DNA of 64,000 nucleotides from Flavobacterium cutihirudinis (GCF_003385895.1 NZ_QRDQ01000007.1:930001-994000); one strand, 5' to 3'; counted from the stretch's first letter, positions 8,831 through 17,980 are shown. Made by a program: numbers and translations. The notes: generated by a model not told the origin, from the sequence alone.

Positions 8831-9862
8831 ATGAAGAAATTATTATTGCCTACCTCTATTGTTGGAAGTTTACCCAAACCTGCCTGGCTTGCACCACCCG
8901 AAAAACTTTGGTCACCATGGAAATTAGAAGGCGATCAGCTATTGGAAGGGAAGCAAGATGCTTTGCGTATTTCTCTGCAGGAACAACAATTGGCAGATCT
9001 GGATATCATTTGCGACGGCGAGCAGACACGTCAGCATTTTGTAACGACTTTTATCGAGCATTTAAGCGGTGTAGATTTTGAAAATCGTAAAACAGTAAAA
9101 ATTCGTAACCGTTATGACGCGAGTGTTCCAGTAGTAGTAGGTGAAGTTACACGTCAAAAAGCAGTTTTTGTTGAAGATGCTAAATTTTTACGTAAACAGA
9201 CTAATAAGCCTATAAAATGGGCATTGCCTGGTCCGTTAACTATGGTAGACACCTTGTGCGACGACCATTATAAAAGCCGAGAAAAATTGGCGTGGGAATT
9301 TGCAAAAGCACTCAATGAAGAAGCAAGAGAACTTCAAGACGCAGGGGTAGATATTATCCAGTTTGATGAACCTGCATTTAATGTGTTCTTTGATGAAGTA
9401 AACGATTGGGGAATGGCAGCATTAGAAAGAGCCATTGAAGGTTTACATTGTCAGACTGCGGTTCATATTTGTTATGGTTATGGAATACAGGCAAATACTG
9501 ATTGGAAAAAGACATTAGGTTCAGAGTGGCGACAATACGAAGAAATTTTCCCGAAAATTCAAAAATCTAAAATTGATGTCGTCTCTTTAGAATGTCACAA
9601 TTCCAATGTCCCTTTAGATTTAATGGAACTTGTTCGCGGTAAAAAAGTAATGGTCGGTGCCATTGATGTGGCAACCAACACTATCGAAACACCAGAAGAA
9701 GTAGCTAATACCCTGCGTAAAGCTCTAGAGTTTGTAGATGCCGAAAATCTTTATCCTTCTACAAACTGCGGTATGGCTCCGCTATCTCGAAACATAGCCA
9801 GAGGCAAGTTAAATGCTTTAAGCGCAGGAGCAGAAATTATACGCAAAGAACTTGGGATTTAG
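8831..9862 (+). CDS. mesD: MesD-type core methionine synthase (MetE C-terminal family)
   Basis: I choose the ATG of MKKLLLPTSIVGSLPKP (343 residues). The TTG ten codons earlier gives a non-homologous tail. The protein is a single TIM barrel like the MetE C-terminal domain. Zinc ligands are visible: His in HICYGYG, Cys in SLECHN and Cys in STNCGMAP. It lacks the N-terminal folate-binding barrel of MetE. It follows the MesX gene, as in known MesD/MesX pairs, so the likely role is methylation of homocysteine to methionine from a methyl donor other than methyl-tetrahydrofolate. Confidence 0.85.
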   Translation: MKKLLLPTSIVGSLPKPAWLAPPEKLWSPWKLEGDQLLEGKQDALRISLQEQQLADLDIICDGEQTRQHFVTTFIEHLSGVDFENRKTVKIRNRYDASVPVVVGEVTRQKAVFVEDAKFLRKQTNKPIKWALPGPLTMVDTLCDDHYKSREKLAWEFAKALNEEARELQDAGVDIIQFDEPAFNVFFDEVNDWGMAALERAIEGLHCQTAVHICYGYGIQANTDWKKTLGSEWRQYEEIFPKIQKSKIDVVSLECHNSNVPLDLMELVRGKKVMVGAIDVATNTIETPEEVANTLRKALEFVDAENLYPSTNCGMAPLSRNIARGKLNALSAGAEIIRKELGI

Positions 9863-9880
9863 TCTCGATATATTAATAAT

Positions 9881-9902
9881 GGAGTCCGTGCCTCCACGGA
9901 GG
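9881..9902. promoter_or_regulatory. Hairpin between mesD and the BASS transporter gene
   Basis: TCCGTG-CCTC-CACGGA (9885-9900) forms a 6-bp stem. The same bases can pair another way, GGAG 9881-9884 with CTCC 9892-9895. A GGAGG (9898-9902) lies about 18 bp before the TTG start of the next gene. It could tune transporter translation or stabilise the upstream mRNA. No T-run follows, so it is not a typical terminator. Confidence 0.35.
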
Positions 9903-9920
9903 AATAATATTTAAAACACA

Positions 9921-10913
9921 TTGAAGAAATTATTAGAAGTATTAAAAAAAGCAGGTTTCGACGGTTTCCTGTTAATGATAGCCACCATGATTCTGATGGC
10001 TTATTTTTTGCCAAAGCCGGGCATGGTCAAAGAACCTGTTTCGTTGGAGGAGATTGCCAATGCTGGCGTTTCCTTGATTTTCTTGTTTTATGGTATGCGA
10101 TTAAGTGTTGAGAAATTAAAAGCCGGACTATCCAACTGGAAAATGCACATTGTCGTCCAGTTGACCACCTTTTTATTTTTTCCGCTCATTGTTTTGGCAT
10201 TTCGTCCGTTGTTTGTCAGTAACGGCTTCGAGCTGCTTTGGCTGGGTGTATTTTTTCTGGCAGCTTTACCGTCTACAGTATCCTCTTCCGTGGTCATGGT
10301 TTCCATCGCCAAGGGAAACATTCCCGCAGCCATTTTCAATGCGAGTATTTCCAGTTTGATCGGAGTAGTGGTCACGCCGCTCTGGGTTGGGCTGTTTATA
10401 GCTTCTGCAACAGGCGATTTTGATGTCACTCAAATCGTCATAAAGTTGATTCTGCAAGTCTTGATGCCTGTCATCATTGGCATAACCCTTAATTCCCGTT
10501 TCGGTTCCATTGCCGAAAAATACAAGAAACAACTCAAATATTTCGATCAGGCAGTTATTCTGACGATTATTTACACGTCGTTTTGCAAGTCATTTTCTGA
10601 ACATCTTTTTGAAGGCTTCACCGCCGTTGAACTTGCCGGACTAGCTGCAGGCATGATGGCGTTATTTTTTGCCGTATTCTTTTGTGTCGGGCTATTCAGT
10701 CGCCTGCTTGGTTTTTCAGATGAAGATCGTATTACTGTTCTATTCTGTGGATCTAAAAAGTCATTAGTACACGGCACCGTTATGTCAAAAGTACTTTTTC
10801 AGCACAGTACTATTACAGGTATTGTATTGCTACCGCTCATGCTTTACCATGCTTTGCAATTGATTGCTGCCAGCATCATTGCTCAGGGTATGGCTCGACG
10901 AAAAGAAGTATAA
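9921..10913 (+). CDS. Bile acid:sodium symporter-family (SLC10A7-like) transporter
   Basis: A 330-residue protein of about ten membrane helices. It starts at TTG (9921), because no ATG precedes the first helix and MKKLLEVLKKAGFDGFLLM fits the family's N-terminus. AALPSTVSSSVVMVSIAKGN and the late GSKKSLVHGTVMSKVLF are the paired crossover motifs of BASS/SLC10A7 proteins. It lies 58 bp after mesD in the same direction and probably belongs to that operon, moving a related small organic acid. The substrate cannot be read from sequence. Confidence 0.8.
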   Translation: MKKLLEVLKKAGFDGFLLMIATMILMAYFLPKPGMVKEPVSLEEIANAGVSLIFLFYGMRLSVEKLKAGLSNWKMHIVVQLTTFLFFPLIVLAFRPLFVSNGFELLWLGVFFLAALPSTVSSSVVMVSIAKGNIPAAIFNASISSLIGVVVTPLWVGLFIASATGDFDVTQIVIKLILQVLMPVIIGITLNSRFGSIAEKYKKQLKYFDQAVILTIIYTSFCKSFSEHLFEGFTAVELAGLAAGMMALFFAVFFCVGLFSRLLGFSDEDRITVLFCGSKKSLVHGTVMSKVLFQHSTITGIVLLPLMLYHALQLIAASIIAQGMARRKEV

Positions 10914-11061
10914 AATATTGCCTAGTAGATTTTTATACTGTGAAGATGAATGCTGCAGTATGTTATGTTTTAATGTGTGTAAAACAAGATTTTTGTATTG
11001 CTTTTCGTTATATTTGAAGAATTTTATTCTGTCTTAAAAATAAATCAAACCAAAATAATCT

Positions 11062-11514
11062 ATGGAACAGATAGACGATATTGATCTTCAGTTATTAAAT
11101 ATACTTCACGATAATTCTAAATACACTGTAAAAGAGCTTGCCAAAATGGTAAATCTTTCAGCATCGCCAGTTTTTGAGCGTATTAAAAGATTGGAAAACA
11201 ATGGTTATATTAAGAAGTATATAGCACTCCTTGATGCAGAAAAATTAAATAGAGGCTTCATCGTTTTTTGTAATATCAAACTTAAACAGCACGATCGTAA
11301 TATTGGGAATCAGTTTGTTAGTGATATTATGAAAATAGAAGAAGTTGTGGAGTGCTATAATATTTCAGGTGATTACGATTTTCTAATGAAAGTTTCAGCC
11401 AAAGACATGAAGCATTATCAGGATTTTGTGTTTAATAAATTGGGATCAGTTGAAAGTATAGGGAGTACCCAAAGCACCTTTGTTATGTCGGAGATAAAAA
11501 ATCTTTATGGATAG
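11062..11514 (+). CDS. Lrp/AsnC-family transcriptional regulator
   Basis: A 150-residue protein. The N-terminal winged HTH is DDIDLQLLNILHDNSKYTVK followed by LSASPVFERIKRLENNGYI; the C-terminal RAM/AsnC ligand domain is VVECYNISGDYDFLMKVSAKD. These proteins sense amino acids as octamers or hexadecamers. Co-orientation with mesX-mesD and the transporter makes it a candidate regulator of methionine supply. The 150 bp upstream give it room for its own promoter. Confidence 0.9.
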   Translation: MEQIDDIDLQLLNILHDNSKYTVKELAKMVNLSASPVFERIKRLENNGYIKKYIALLDAEKLNRGFIVFCNIKLKQHDRNIGNQFVSDIMKIEEVVECYNISGDYDFLMKVSAKDMKHYQDFVFNKLGSVESIGSTQSTFVMSEIKNLYG

Positions 11515-11546
11515 TGTCGCGATAGCTTATTTATTTGAAATTCGCC

Positions 11547-11579
11547 ATAGCTTTTGTAACAGAAAATGTATTAAGTCCA
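11547..11579 (-). repeat. 33-bp dispersed repeat, copy A
   Basis: This sequence, beginning ATAGCTTTTGTAACAGAAAA on the plus strand, recurs at 13806-13838 with three mismatches. The two copies flank the lipoprotein and S41 protease genes in direct orientation. The adjoining minus-strand GCTATGGCGAATTTCAAA also resembles 7545-7562 on the plus strand. I know no family for it. Confidence 0.5.
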
Positions 11580-11687
11580 TTAAAGGTTCTTGAAACATTT
11601 ATTTTTTGTTCCGATGCTTTCCACAAGAAATACTCGAACTGACGTTTGTAATAATTACACCAAACGGGTTCACTTAAACTTTTTCAA

Positions 11688-12068
11688 TTAGTTTGTGATT
11701 AATTTGAATTTTACAGGTTGAAAAAATATATTTGAATTTTTCTCAAAGTAAATTCCATTTTCTTTTTTATCTAATTTTACTTGGTAATTATGAATTATGG
11801 TGGTTTGTGCAATCACATTTAGCTGGTAAGTATCTCCAGTTTTATTTGCTTTGGATATATCCTGAACAATACCATTAATCACAACCGATTTAGGAACAAC
11901 AACAGTGTCATTTAATTTAAAACTAACTATATATCCTTTTTCACTATTACTGTTGTAACTTTTATACGTTTGATTTTTAATATCTATAAGTTGTCTGGAA
12001 CAGGAAAAAAGAAAAAAAAGCCCGAAAGAAAATAATAAAAAGACGGCTTTTGGAGTACTATTTTTCAT
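11688..12068 (-). CDS. Small lipoprotein of unknown function
   Basis: I start at MKNSTPKAVFLLFSFG (126 residues); the longer frame adds eight unlikely residues. A lipoprotein signal ends at the lipobox LFSCS (Cys about residue 22). The rest is predicted beta-rich with alternating polar and hydrophobic residues (GYIVSFKLNDTVVVPKSVVI) and no cysteine or catalytic motif. It is divergent from the S41 protease gene, with a spacer of only 55 bp. No family is recognised. Confidence 0.65.
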   Translation of the reverse strand: MKNSTPKAVFLLFSFGLFFLFSCSRQLIDIKNQTYKSYNSNSEKGYIVSFKLNDTVVVPKSVVINGIVQDISKANKTGDTYQLNVIAQTTIIHNYQVKLDKKENGIYFEKNSNIFFQPVKFKLITN

Positions 12069-12123
12069 ACTTTTATCGTTATATATCCACAAATTTAACT
12101 TAAATCAAACGATTCAAAAAATA

Positions 12124-13623
12124 ATGAAATTAAAATATATTGTTAAGATATTAATTATAGGATTGGTTTTTACAGCTTGCAGCAAGGATTCTGATTCTGA
12201 CAGTAAAGAACCATCAACTACTAAGCCAGACGAGATTAATAATTTTGTTTGGAAAGCTATGAATTCTTGGTACTACTGGCAGCCCAACGTTGCCAATTTG
12301 TCCGACAGTAAAATCACTTCTACCGAAGGATATAACAATTTAATAAACGGAAAAACTCCCGACGCGCTTTTTTATTCACTCTTATACCAAAGAGGAACTG
12401 TCGATAGATTTTCCTGGATTGAAAACAGTAATGAGATAGTGCGTGTTTCAAAAATTGCAGAAGTCGAAAAAACAGGCGGTTTTAATTACGCAATCTACCC
12501 TAAAGATGCATCCAATTTTAATATGGTAGCCTTAATTAACTACATTGTGCCAGGTTCACCAGCAGCTTTGGCAGGATTGAAAAGAGGCGACGTTATTACA
12601 AAAATAAATGGAAGCCAACTTACTACACGTAATTATGACCAACTAGAAAACACACAATTCACAATTACTTTGGCAGCAAGCGTGCAGTTTACAAGCAGTA
12701 GTTTAGTAACCACAGATAAACCAGAAACTGTGACTGTATCAAAAGCCGAAATTGATGAAAACCCAGTTGCTTATTACGAAAAGAAAGTATATGGAGCAAA
12801 GAATATAGGTTATCTGGTTTTTAATGGTTTCAAATCCGATTACAATGATGAACTCAATTTGGCTTTCGCTAAAATGAAATCGGATGGAATTAACGAATTG
12901 GTTTTAGACTTAAGATACAATGGAGGCGGTTCAGTAGAAACTGCAGTTGCTTTAGCACAAATGATTAATGGCAGTTTTACCAATAAACCATATATTTATT
13001 TAGACTTTAATGATAAACACAATAGTGAAGACGGTTATGAAAATCTTTCTGAAAAAGTAAACATTTTTAACTTGGTTGATAACGAACCAACTTTTCAGAG
13101 AGAAGAAAGTATAAACAGCCTTGCTTTGACAAAAATATATGTGCTGATAAGTTTTCAAACCGCTTCTGCCAGCGAGCTCACGATACAATGTCTAAAAAAA
13201 TACATTAACGTTACCACGATAGGAGAAGAAACTGTTGGCAAATTTGTTGGCTCAATCACTTTATACGATTCTCCTGCAAATGATTATACGTCCTATGCCA
13301 ATCGAAGCACTAAACACAAATGGCAATTGCAACCTATTACTTTTTCATATTACAATAAAGACAAAGAGACAAATCCAGCGAGAATTGTACCTGATTACGA
13401 AATCAATCCTTATAGTACTTTCTCAAATTTGGTTGAATTTGGAAACGTAAAAGATCCTTATTTGAATAAAGCTCTCGAATTAATTACTGGCCAAACTATA
13501 CGAACTACAGCAAAAACCGCCAATCCTTCTTCTTTATTAAAAATTGATAATCTTGCTGCGTTCAACCCTACTAATACAGCCAAAGGTTTATATATAGAGG
13601 ATTTTAAAAGGTTGAAAAAATAA
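12124..13623 (+). CDS. S41-family C-terminal processing protease, lipoprotein
   Basis: A 499-residue protein with a lipoprotein signal (lipobox FTACS, Cys about residue 19) and an Asp/Ser-rich linker. A PDZ domain follows (IVPGSPAALAGLKRGDVITK around 140-160), then the S41 peptidase core. LDLRYNGGGS is the oxyanion strand, the serine lies in QTASASELT and the lysine in EETVGKFVGS, giving the Ser-Lys dyad. It is a periplasmic or surface tail-specific protease of the Bacteroidota lipoprotein type. The substrate is unknown. Confidence 0.88.
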   Translation: MKLKYIVKILIIGLVFTACSKDSDSDSKEPSTTKPDEINNFVWKAMNSWYYWQPNVANLSDSKITSTEGYNNLINGKTPDALFYSLLYQRGTVDRFSWIENSNEIVRVSKIAEVEKTGGFNYAIYPKDASNFNMVALINYIVPGSPAALAGLKRGDVITKINGSQLTTRNYDQLENTQFTITLAASVQFTSSSLVTTDKPETVTVSKAEIDENPVAYYEKKVYGAKNIGYLVFNGFKSDYNDELNLAFAKMKSDGINELVLDLRYNGGGSVETAVALAQMINGSFTNKPYIYLDFNDKHNSEDGYENLSEKVNIFNLVDNEPTFQREESINSLALTKIYVLISFQTASASELTIQCLKKYINVTTIGEETVGKFVGSITLYDSPANDYTSYANRSTKHKWQLQPITFSYYNKDKETNPARIVPDYEINPYSTFSNLVEFGNVKDPYLNKALELITGQTIRTTAKTANPSSLLKIDNLAAFNPTNTAKGLYIEDFKRLKK

Positions 13624-13732
13624 TAAATTGTAACGAAATTAAATTTTGAAATAAAAAACATCAATCTTAATTAAGGCTATTTCAATAATAATCCTCAAAA
13701 AAAAAGGTTAGATTTTTGAATGCTTTCCGAGT

Positions 13733-13764
13733 AAAAAGCTTTAGAGAAATCTGGAGCTTTTTTT
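13733..13764 (+). terminator. Intrinsic terminator after S41 protease
   Basis: The AAAAAGCT/AGCTTTTT stem with a 14-nt loop ends in a T-run, 110 bp after the protease stop. The stem is short and AT-rich. Confidence 0.5.
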
Positions 13765-13805
13765 ATTTTTATTCATTAGATTTATAAAATAAAATGCAGG
13801 TGCAA

Positions 13806-13838
13806 ATAGCTTTTGTGACAGAAAATATATGAAGTCCA
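13806..13838 (-). repeat. 33-bp dispersed repeat, copy B
   Basis: Second copy of the repeat at 11547-11579, 30 of 33 bases alike. On the minus strand both can be read as GL(N/H)-(T/I)-FSVTKA, but neither copy continues as a gene. Confidence 0.5.
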
Positions 13839-13857
13839 CTTTTCTTTCCATAGAAAT

Positions 13858-13896
13858 GCCCCCAAACTATGTCTAAAATTTGGAGGCAGTTTTTTA
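13858..13896 (+). terminator. Intrinsic terminator facing the TonB receptor gene
   Basis: GCCCCCAAA pairs with TTTGGAGGC (one C-A mismatch) and is followed by AGTTTTTTA. It lies just beyond the 3' end of the minus-strand receptor and reads on the plus strand. Confidence 0.5.
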
Positions 13897-13918
13897 TGTT
13901 TTAAATCATGAAGAAGTG

Positions 13919-16096
13919 CTAAATTTTAAATTTAATTCCGCCATTCACAACAAATCCATCTAACGGAGCATAAATATCTTTGAAAACAGGATTTGAAATT
14001 GGTCCTGTATATATGCTTCCAAATTTAGTCTGTCTGGTATCCGTAAAATTTTCAAAATTGGCATAAACTGAAAAATTCTCCCAAAGTTTTTCGACCATAA
14101 AACCAAAAATCCAGTAATCTCTTCCTGTTGTGCCGTCACTTAGTTTTTGGGGACTGTAATAATAAGCTTCTAAGCCCGCTTTCCATTTGTCTTCAACTTC
14201 ATACATCAAAACATTGTTCAATCTGTGTTTTGCGGTTAAAGGGTTTTGAGATTTTATTCCATTGGTATCTATTGAGGCATCTGTATAAGTGTAACCCAGA
14301 AATAGCTTAAAGTCTTTATAGCCTAATTTTATATTTGTTTCGGTTCCTTTAGTGTCTAAATATCCGTTTACATTAATAAACTGGTAAACATCATTTGGAA
14401 GAGAATTCAAAATTAAAGGATTGTCTACATTGGTGTAGAAAAATAACTGATTCCAAGATAAGGAAAGATCTTCTGTGATTTTAGTTTTATAATTTACATC
14501 GAAGTTAAAGCCGTAGCTTCTTTCTAGTTTATTGAAATCGCTGTTAATCGGCAGAACATTTCGATACTGGATACGCTCGCTTTCTTCAGTAAAAATAGTT
14601 GGTGTTTTGTAACCTAAACCGCCGCCAATTCTAGATGTAAATTTAGAATTAATTTTAAACAAAGCAGAAACTCTTGGAAGAAACGAAAAACCATAATCAA
14701 TAACATAATCACCTCTCAGACCGGTTTCTATTTCCAGCCATTCTTTTGCTTTTACTGTATTTTGAAGAAAAGCACCATAAGTTATCTGGTTATAGTTTCT
14801 TAAAGGAAAAGCGGTTTGGCTGTTTTCGGTAAAATTGTCGGTATATAAGTTTGCACCAGCAACCCATTCTGCTTTTTTACCGTTTTTAGAATAACTGATT
14901 TCAGAAAAGGTACTATTCTGTAAACCATCAAATACATAATCAGGAATCGTGATGACACGACTGAAATTATTAAAACTGTTTTTAATTGTAACCGATTCCT
15001 GCTCATTAAATTTATGTGTCAGGGAAAATTGCGTGCTTATTCTCTGTGTTTTATTTTTTTCGAAATAACTATCAGGATATTTACTTTGATCTTTGATGTA
15101 ATCAATATTTCCACCTAAACGGTTTTCAAAAACAGTATTGACACCAAAATTAAGTTTGGTGTTCTCATTAAAATTGACAAAAAGTTTAGGGTTAAAATTA
15201 AAACGCTCAAACTTTGGTATAGCTGTAAGTTGTATATCTGCGGGATCGTAAGGAGCGTTGCGATCGTGAGAAGCAAAAACGGTTACACCAATTTTGTTAA
15301 ACTGCTGAGAGTAAAATCCATTTATATCCAGTCCAAGAGCAGAAGTTCCATTGATTAAAAATCGCAATTCTCTTTCTTCGGTAGGGGTTTTAGAAACAAG
15401 ATTTACTAATCCGGCGATTGCTCCTCCGCCGTAAAGGGTAGAGGCAGAACCTTTAATTATTTCAACCTGCTTTAAATCTAATGGAGGAGTCTGCAATAAT
15501 CCCAGTCCGCTTGACGCACCGGAGTATAGAGGAAAACCGTCTTTTAGAATTTGCGTATATCGACCGTCTAATCCCTGAATCCTAATAGAAGAATTTCCTG
15601 AAGTTGCAGAAGTCTGTTGAGTCTGAATTCCGGTACTTTCGTTAAGCATCATACGAATATCACCTGGTTTCATATTGGCTTTTTCTTCCAGTTCTTCTCC
15701 AGCGATAAATTCTACTCTGGTCGGAATATTACTGATCGTTCTGGTTCCTCTAGTTGACGTAACGATTATTTCTTCCATTTCTTCAGCCTCTTCGTCCTCG
15801 TTCTGCAATTCAATATCAATAAAATCGACAGTTGAAGGTACTTTAAAAAGCGTTTTGTTTGGCGCATAACCTTCTATAGTGATAGACAATGTATAATCTC
15901 CATCTTTAAGATTTTCAATAATAATGTTGCCATCAATATCAGATGTAAAAATGGAATTTGTTTCTTCAATTTTTGCAGAGGCTCCTTTTACAGGTTCATT
16001 AGTTTCAGCATTCTTGAGGTGAAATTTGATAGTATTCTGTGCTTGTGTAGTGCCAATAAATGCTATTGCCACAATCAATAAAATATATTTAAACAT
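13919..16096 (-). CDS. TonB-dependent outer membrane receptor, copy 1
   Basis: A 725-residue protein: signal peptide (about 1-19), a CarboxypepD_reg-like beta-sandwich (about 20-105), an acidic EAEEMEEIIVTSTRGTR TonB box region, the plug domain (RIQGLDGRYTQILKDGFPLY, then EIIKGSASTLYGGGAIAG), then the 22-strand barrel. It matches the receptor at 34736-36916 and the partial one at 62110-64000 almost residue for residue in the plug; the copies differ mainly in the N-terminal sandwich. The neighbouring Cys-rich peptide and merTP relic suggest a metal or metallophore ligand (inference). Confidence 0.9.
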   Translation of the reverse strand: MFKYILLIVAIAFIGTTQAQNTIKFHLKNAETNEPVKGASAKIEETNSIFTSDIDGNIIIENLKDGDYTLSITIEGYAPNKTLFKVPSTVDFIDIELQNEDEEAEEMEEIIVTSTRGTRTISNIPTRVEFIAGEELEEKANMKPGDIRMMLNESTGIQTQQTSATSGNSSIRIQGLDGRYTQILKDGFPLYSGASSGLGLLQTPPLDLKQVEIIKGSASTLYGGGAIAGLVNLVSKTPTEERELRFLINGTSALGLDINGFYSQQFNKIGVTVFASHDRNAPYDPADIQLTAIPKFERFNFNPKLFVNFNENTKLNFGVNTVFENRLGGNIDYIKDQSKYPDSYFEKNKTQRISTQFSLTHKFNEQESVTIKNSFNNFSRVITIPDYVFDGLQNSTFSEISYSKNGKKAEWVAGANLYTDNFTENSQTAFPLRNYNQITYGAFLQNTVKAKEWLEIETGLRGDYVIDYGFSFLPRVSALFKINSKFTSRIGGGLGYKTPTIFTEESERIQYRNVLPINSDFNKLERSYGFNFDVNYKTKITEDLSLSWNQLFFYTNVDNPLILNSLPNDVYQFINVNGYLDTKGTETNIKLGYKDFKLFLGYTYTDASIDTNGIKSQNPLTAKHRLNNVLMYEVEDKWKAGLEAYYYSPQKLSDGTTGRDYWIFGFMVEKLWENFSVYANFENFTDTRQTKFGSIYTGPISNPVFKDIYAPLDGFVVNGGIKFKI

Positions 16097-16127
16097 TTAT
16101 GATTTCTTAATATTAATAATAAATAGA

Positions 16128-16152
16128 CCCGCATAATGATATTAATGCAGGG
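16128..16152 (-). promoter_or_regulatory. Conserved hairpin before TonB receptor copy 1
   Basis: CCCGCAT and ATGCAGGG are separated by 10 nt, pairing with one bulge. The same stem with a different loop sequence occurs before copy 2 (36951-36975). It sits between the Cys-rich peptide gene and the receptor start, so it may be an mRNA element or operator of the pair. Confidence 0.5.
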
Positions 16153-16167
16153 GAATAAACTTTTATA

Positions 16168-16491
16168 TTAAGAAATTTTAGGAGGTTGCCAGATTTTGCA
16201 GATAAAGGATGAATCTACAATTTTGTTGTAAGATGGTGTCTGAGAAACCTCATCTAAAGTAAATTCTAATTTTTCATTGATAATTACTGAATTAAAATTT
16301 AGTGTAAATCCTATACAGGTTCCGCAGGAATAAAATGGCGAACATTTTCCGTTACATTCGTTACCACAGTCATGTGAATCATTCTCACAATTTTTCTTTA
16401 CATCACATTCTGAGTGATTTGCAAATGCAGAGCATGGAACTGTAGAAAGAAACAGCACGATGAATGATAATATTGTTACGAAAGATTTCAC
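16168..16491 (-). CDS. Small secreted Cys/His-rich protein (DUF6660-like), copy 1
   Basis: A 107-residue protein with a signal peptide (about 1-24, ending CSAFA). A cluster of about eight cysteines (ECDVKKNCENDSHDCGNECN, then CSPFYSCGTCIGF) is followed by a conserved C-terminal IWQPPKIS. A near-identical copy lies at 36990-37313, and a more distant relative with the same IWQPPK end heads the CzcA operon (40696). It lies 70 bp upstream of the receptor in one transcription unit. The Cys pattern suggests periplasmic metal binding; the function is not established. Confidence 0.75.
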   Translation of the reverse strand: MKSFVTILSFIVLFLSTVPCSAFANHSECDVKKNCENDSHDCGNECNGKCSPFYSCGTCIGFTLNFNSVIINEKLEFTLDEVSQTPSYNKIVDSSFICKIWQPPKIS

Positions 16492-16499
16492 ACTTCAAA

Positions 16500-16700
16500 T
16501 TTATAAATAATTAGTATTCCTGCCAATTTGTTTACTTTATGATTCACATGTTTTTCACAGCTGGCACAAGTCATTCCGCTAATTGTAAATTCTACATTTT
16601 GACTACTGGATTTGTTTTAAACGAAGATTTTCTTTTCTGTATTTTGATAGAAAATATTTGAACAGTAAGGGAACGAAAGCATAAGCATAAGGGTGCAAAT
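16500..16700 (-). pseudogene. Remnant of merTP-like gene (HMA domain)
   Basis: On the minus strand it reads MLSFPYCSNIFYQNTEKKIF, a stop, NKSSSQ, then VEFTISGMTCASCEKHVNHK and VNKLAG. This corresponds to the middle of the intact MerTP-like protein at 57662-58255, including the GMTCASC metal site. It has an internal TAA and lacks both ends. It lies directly upstream of the Cys-rich peptide gene, which suggests that a mer-like operon once stood here. Confidence 0.8.
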
Positions 16701-16780
16701 CTAAGGGAGTACATTAAATTGGAGTTTTATTGTTTATACTACACAGATCACGAGATCCTACATGTTAAAGGTTGTCTTTT

Positions 16781-17620
16781 TTATTTTTTAAAGAATTGTT
16801 CTGCATTTTTGTAGAATATTTTTTCTTTTTGTTCTGAAGATAAAAAGTCAAGTTTATTTACCGATTCAATTGCTTGCTTAATGTCACCATTATCAGATCC
16901 AAACATTAACCTATTTTCTAAACCGGCATCGATTAATCTTTTCATAGTAGCGTAAAAATCTTTATGAGGAACAATATATGGGTTTGAAACAGCAGAAATA
17001 TCGGTGTATACATTTCGATAAACGCTCATAATACCTATTGTTTCTTCTAAAAAAGGGCTGCCTGCATGCATGATCCAAATTTTCAATTTCGGAAATTTAA
17101 GTATTAAATCTTCTATCAGGATTGGACTTCCTAAGCTAACTTTAAAATTTGGACAGCCGTGATTTGGGCCAGCTAATCCCGTATGAATACCAACTGGAAG
17201 GTTATATTTCTCAGCTAACTCGTAATACGGATATAATAATTTATCTGATGGCGAAATCCCATAATATTGACTTAGTATTTCTCCAATGAAATCAATTCTT
17301 CCATTATTAATTTGCTGCTCTACCCATTTAATATCTGGCAATTCTTTTCCATCTGAGAAACAAAGCCGGTTACCATAAGGTACTTTTCCATTTGGGCATG
17401 GGAGCATTAATCCGTAAAGTAATTCAATTTTATATTTATCTCGATAAGTATTTTGCAAATCCCAAGAAGTGCTGATGGCTGCTTTATAGACACCAGAATT
17501 TTCTAACTGCTTCATTTGCATGTTTGGGTCTGCTTCACCATGAATATGGGTATCTAATACTTTCTGAGAATAAGAATTAAAAAAGCCAAAAAGTAATGAG
17601 ATTAGGATTATTTTTTTCAT
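16781..17620 (-). CDS. Exported amidohydrolase-family protein
   Basis: A 279-residue protein with a signal peptide (about 1-18, ending SYSQ) and an amidohydrolase_2-type metal-dependent hydrolase barrel. The likely metal ligands are in DTHIHGEAD (HxH), VGIHTGLAG, WIMHAGSPF and the late FGSDNGD aspartate. Members hydrolyse or decarboxylate small organic substrates. Secretion is unusual for the fold but occurs in Bacteroidota. It is a single gene with no obvious operon partner. Confidence 0.8.
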   Translation of the reverse strand: MKKIILISLLFGFFNSYSQKVLDTHIHGEADPNMQMKQLENSGVYKAAISTSWDLQNTYRDKYKIELLYGLMLPCPNGKVPYGNRLCFSDGKELPDIKWVEQQINNGRIDFIGEILSQYYGISPSDKLLYPYYELAEKYNLPVGIHTGLAGPNHGCPNFKVSLGSPILIEDLILKFPKLKIWIMHAGSPFLEETIGIMSVYRNVYTDISAVSNPYIVPHKDFYATMKRLIDAGLENRLMFGSDNGDIKQAIESVNKLDFLSSEQKEKIFYKNAEQFFKK

Positions 17621-17980
17621 TTTTCGACATTTTAAATTTTATATTGAAATATTGAATCCTCCTAATTTTTGGTGGGATTACTGTTAATATCACTCTGTAA
17701 ATAAAAAACAAAAGAAAAACTATAGTTTAGTTTCTAATAAAAGTATAAAAATACTGATTTTGAAATTAATATTCTTATTATTAATAAGTTACAATAAATA
17801 AAAAGAGGAAAAAATCCTATATCCTTAACGGGATTTCGAATCATCGTTCAACTTAGATTAAATAACTAATAAAGCCGCTTTTAAGATTGCTTATTTCAAA
17901 CAGACTAAAAAAATCTTTTGGAAAAATCGAACCACAGATATTAGGCTGTGAAGGTTTGAAAAATCTAGAAATTTGTGTAT

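Noticed and set aside
10088..10777. Several open frames on the minus strand across the BASS transporter
   Set aside because: They are antisense to a clear membrane protein gene, have no family features and reflect codon composition.
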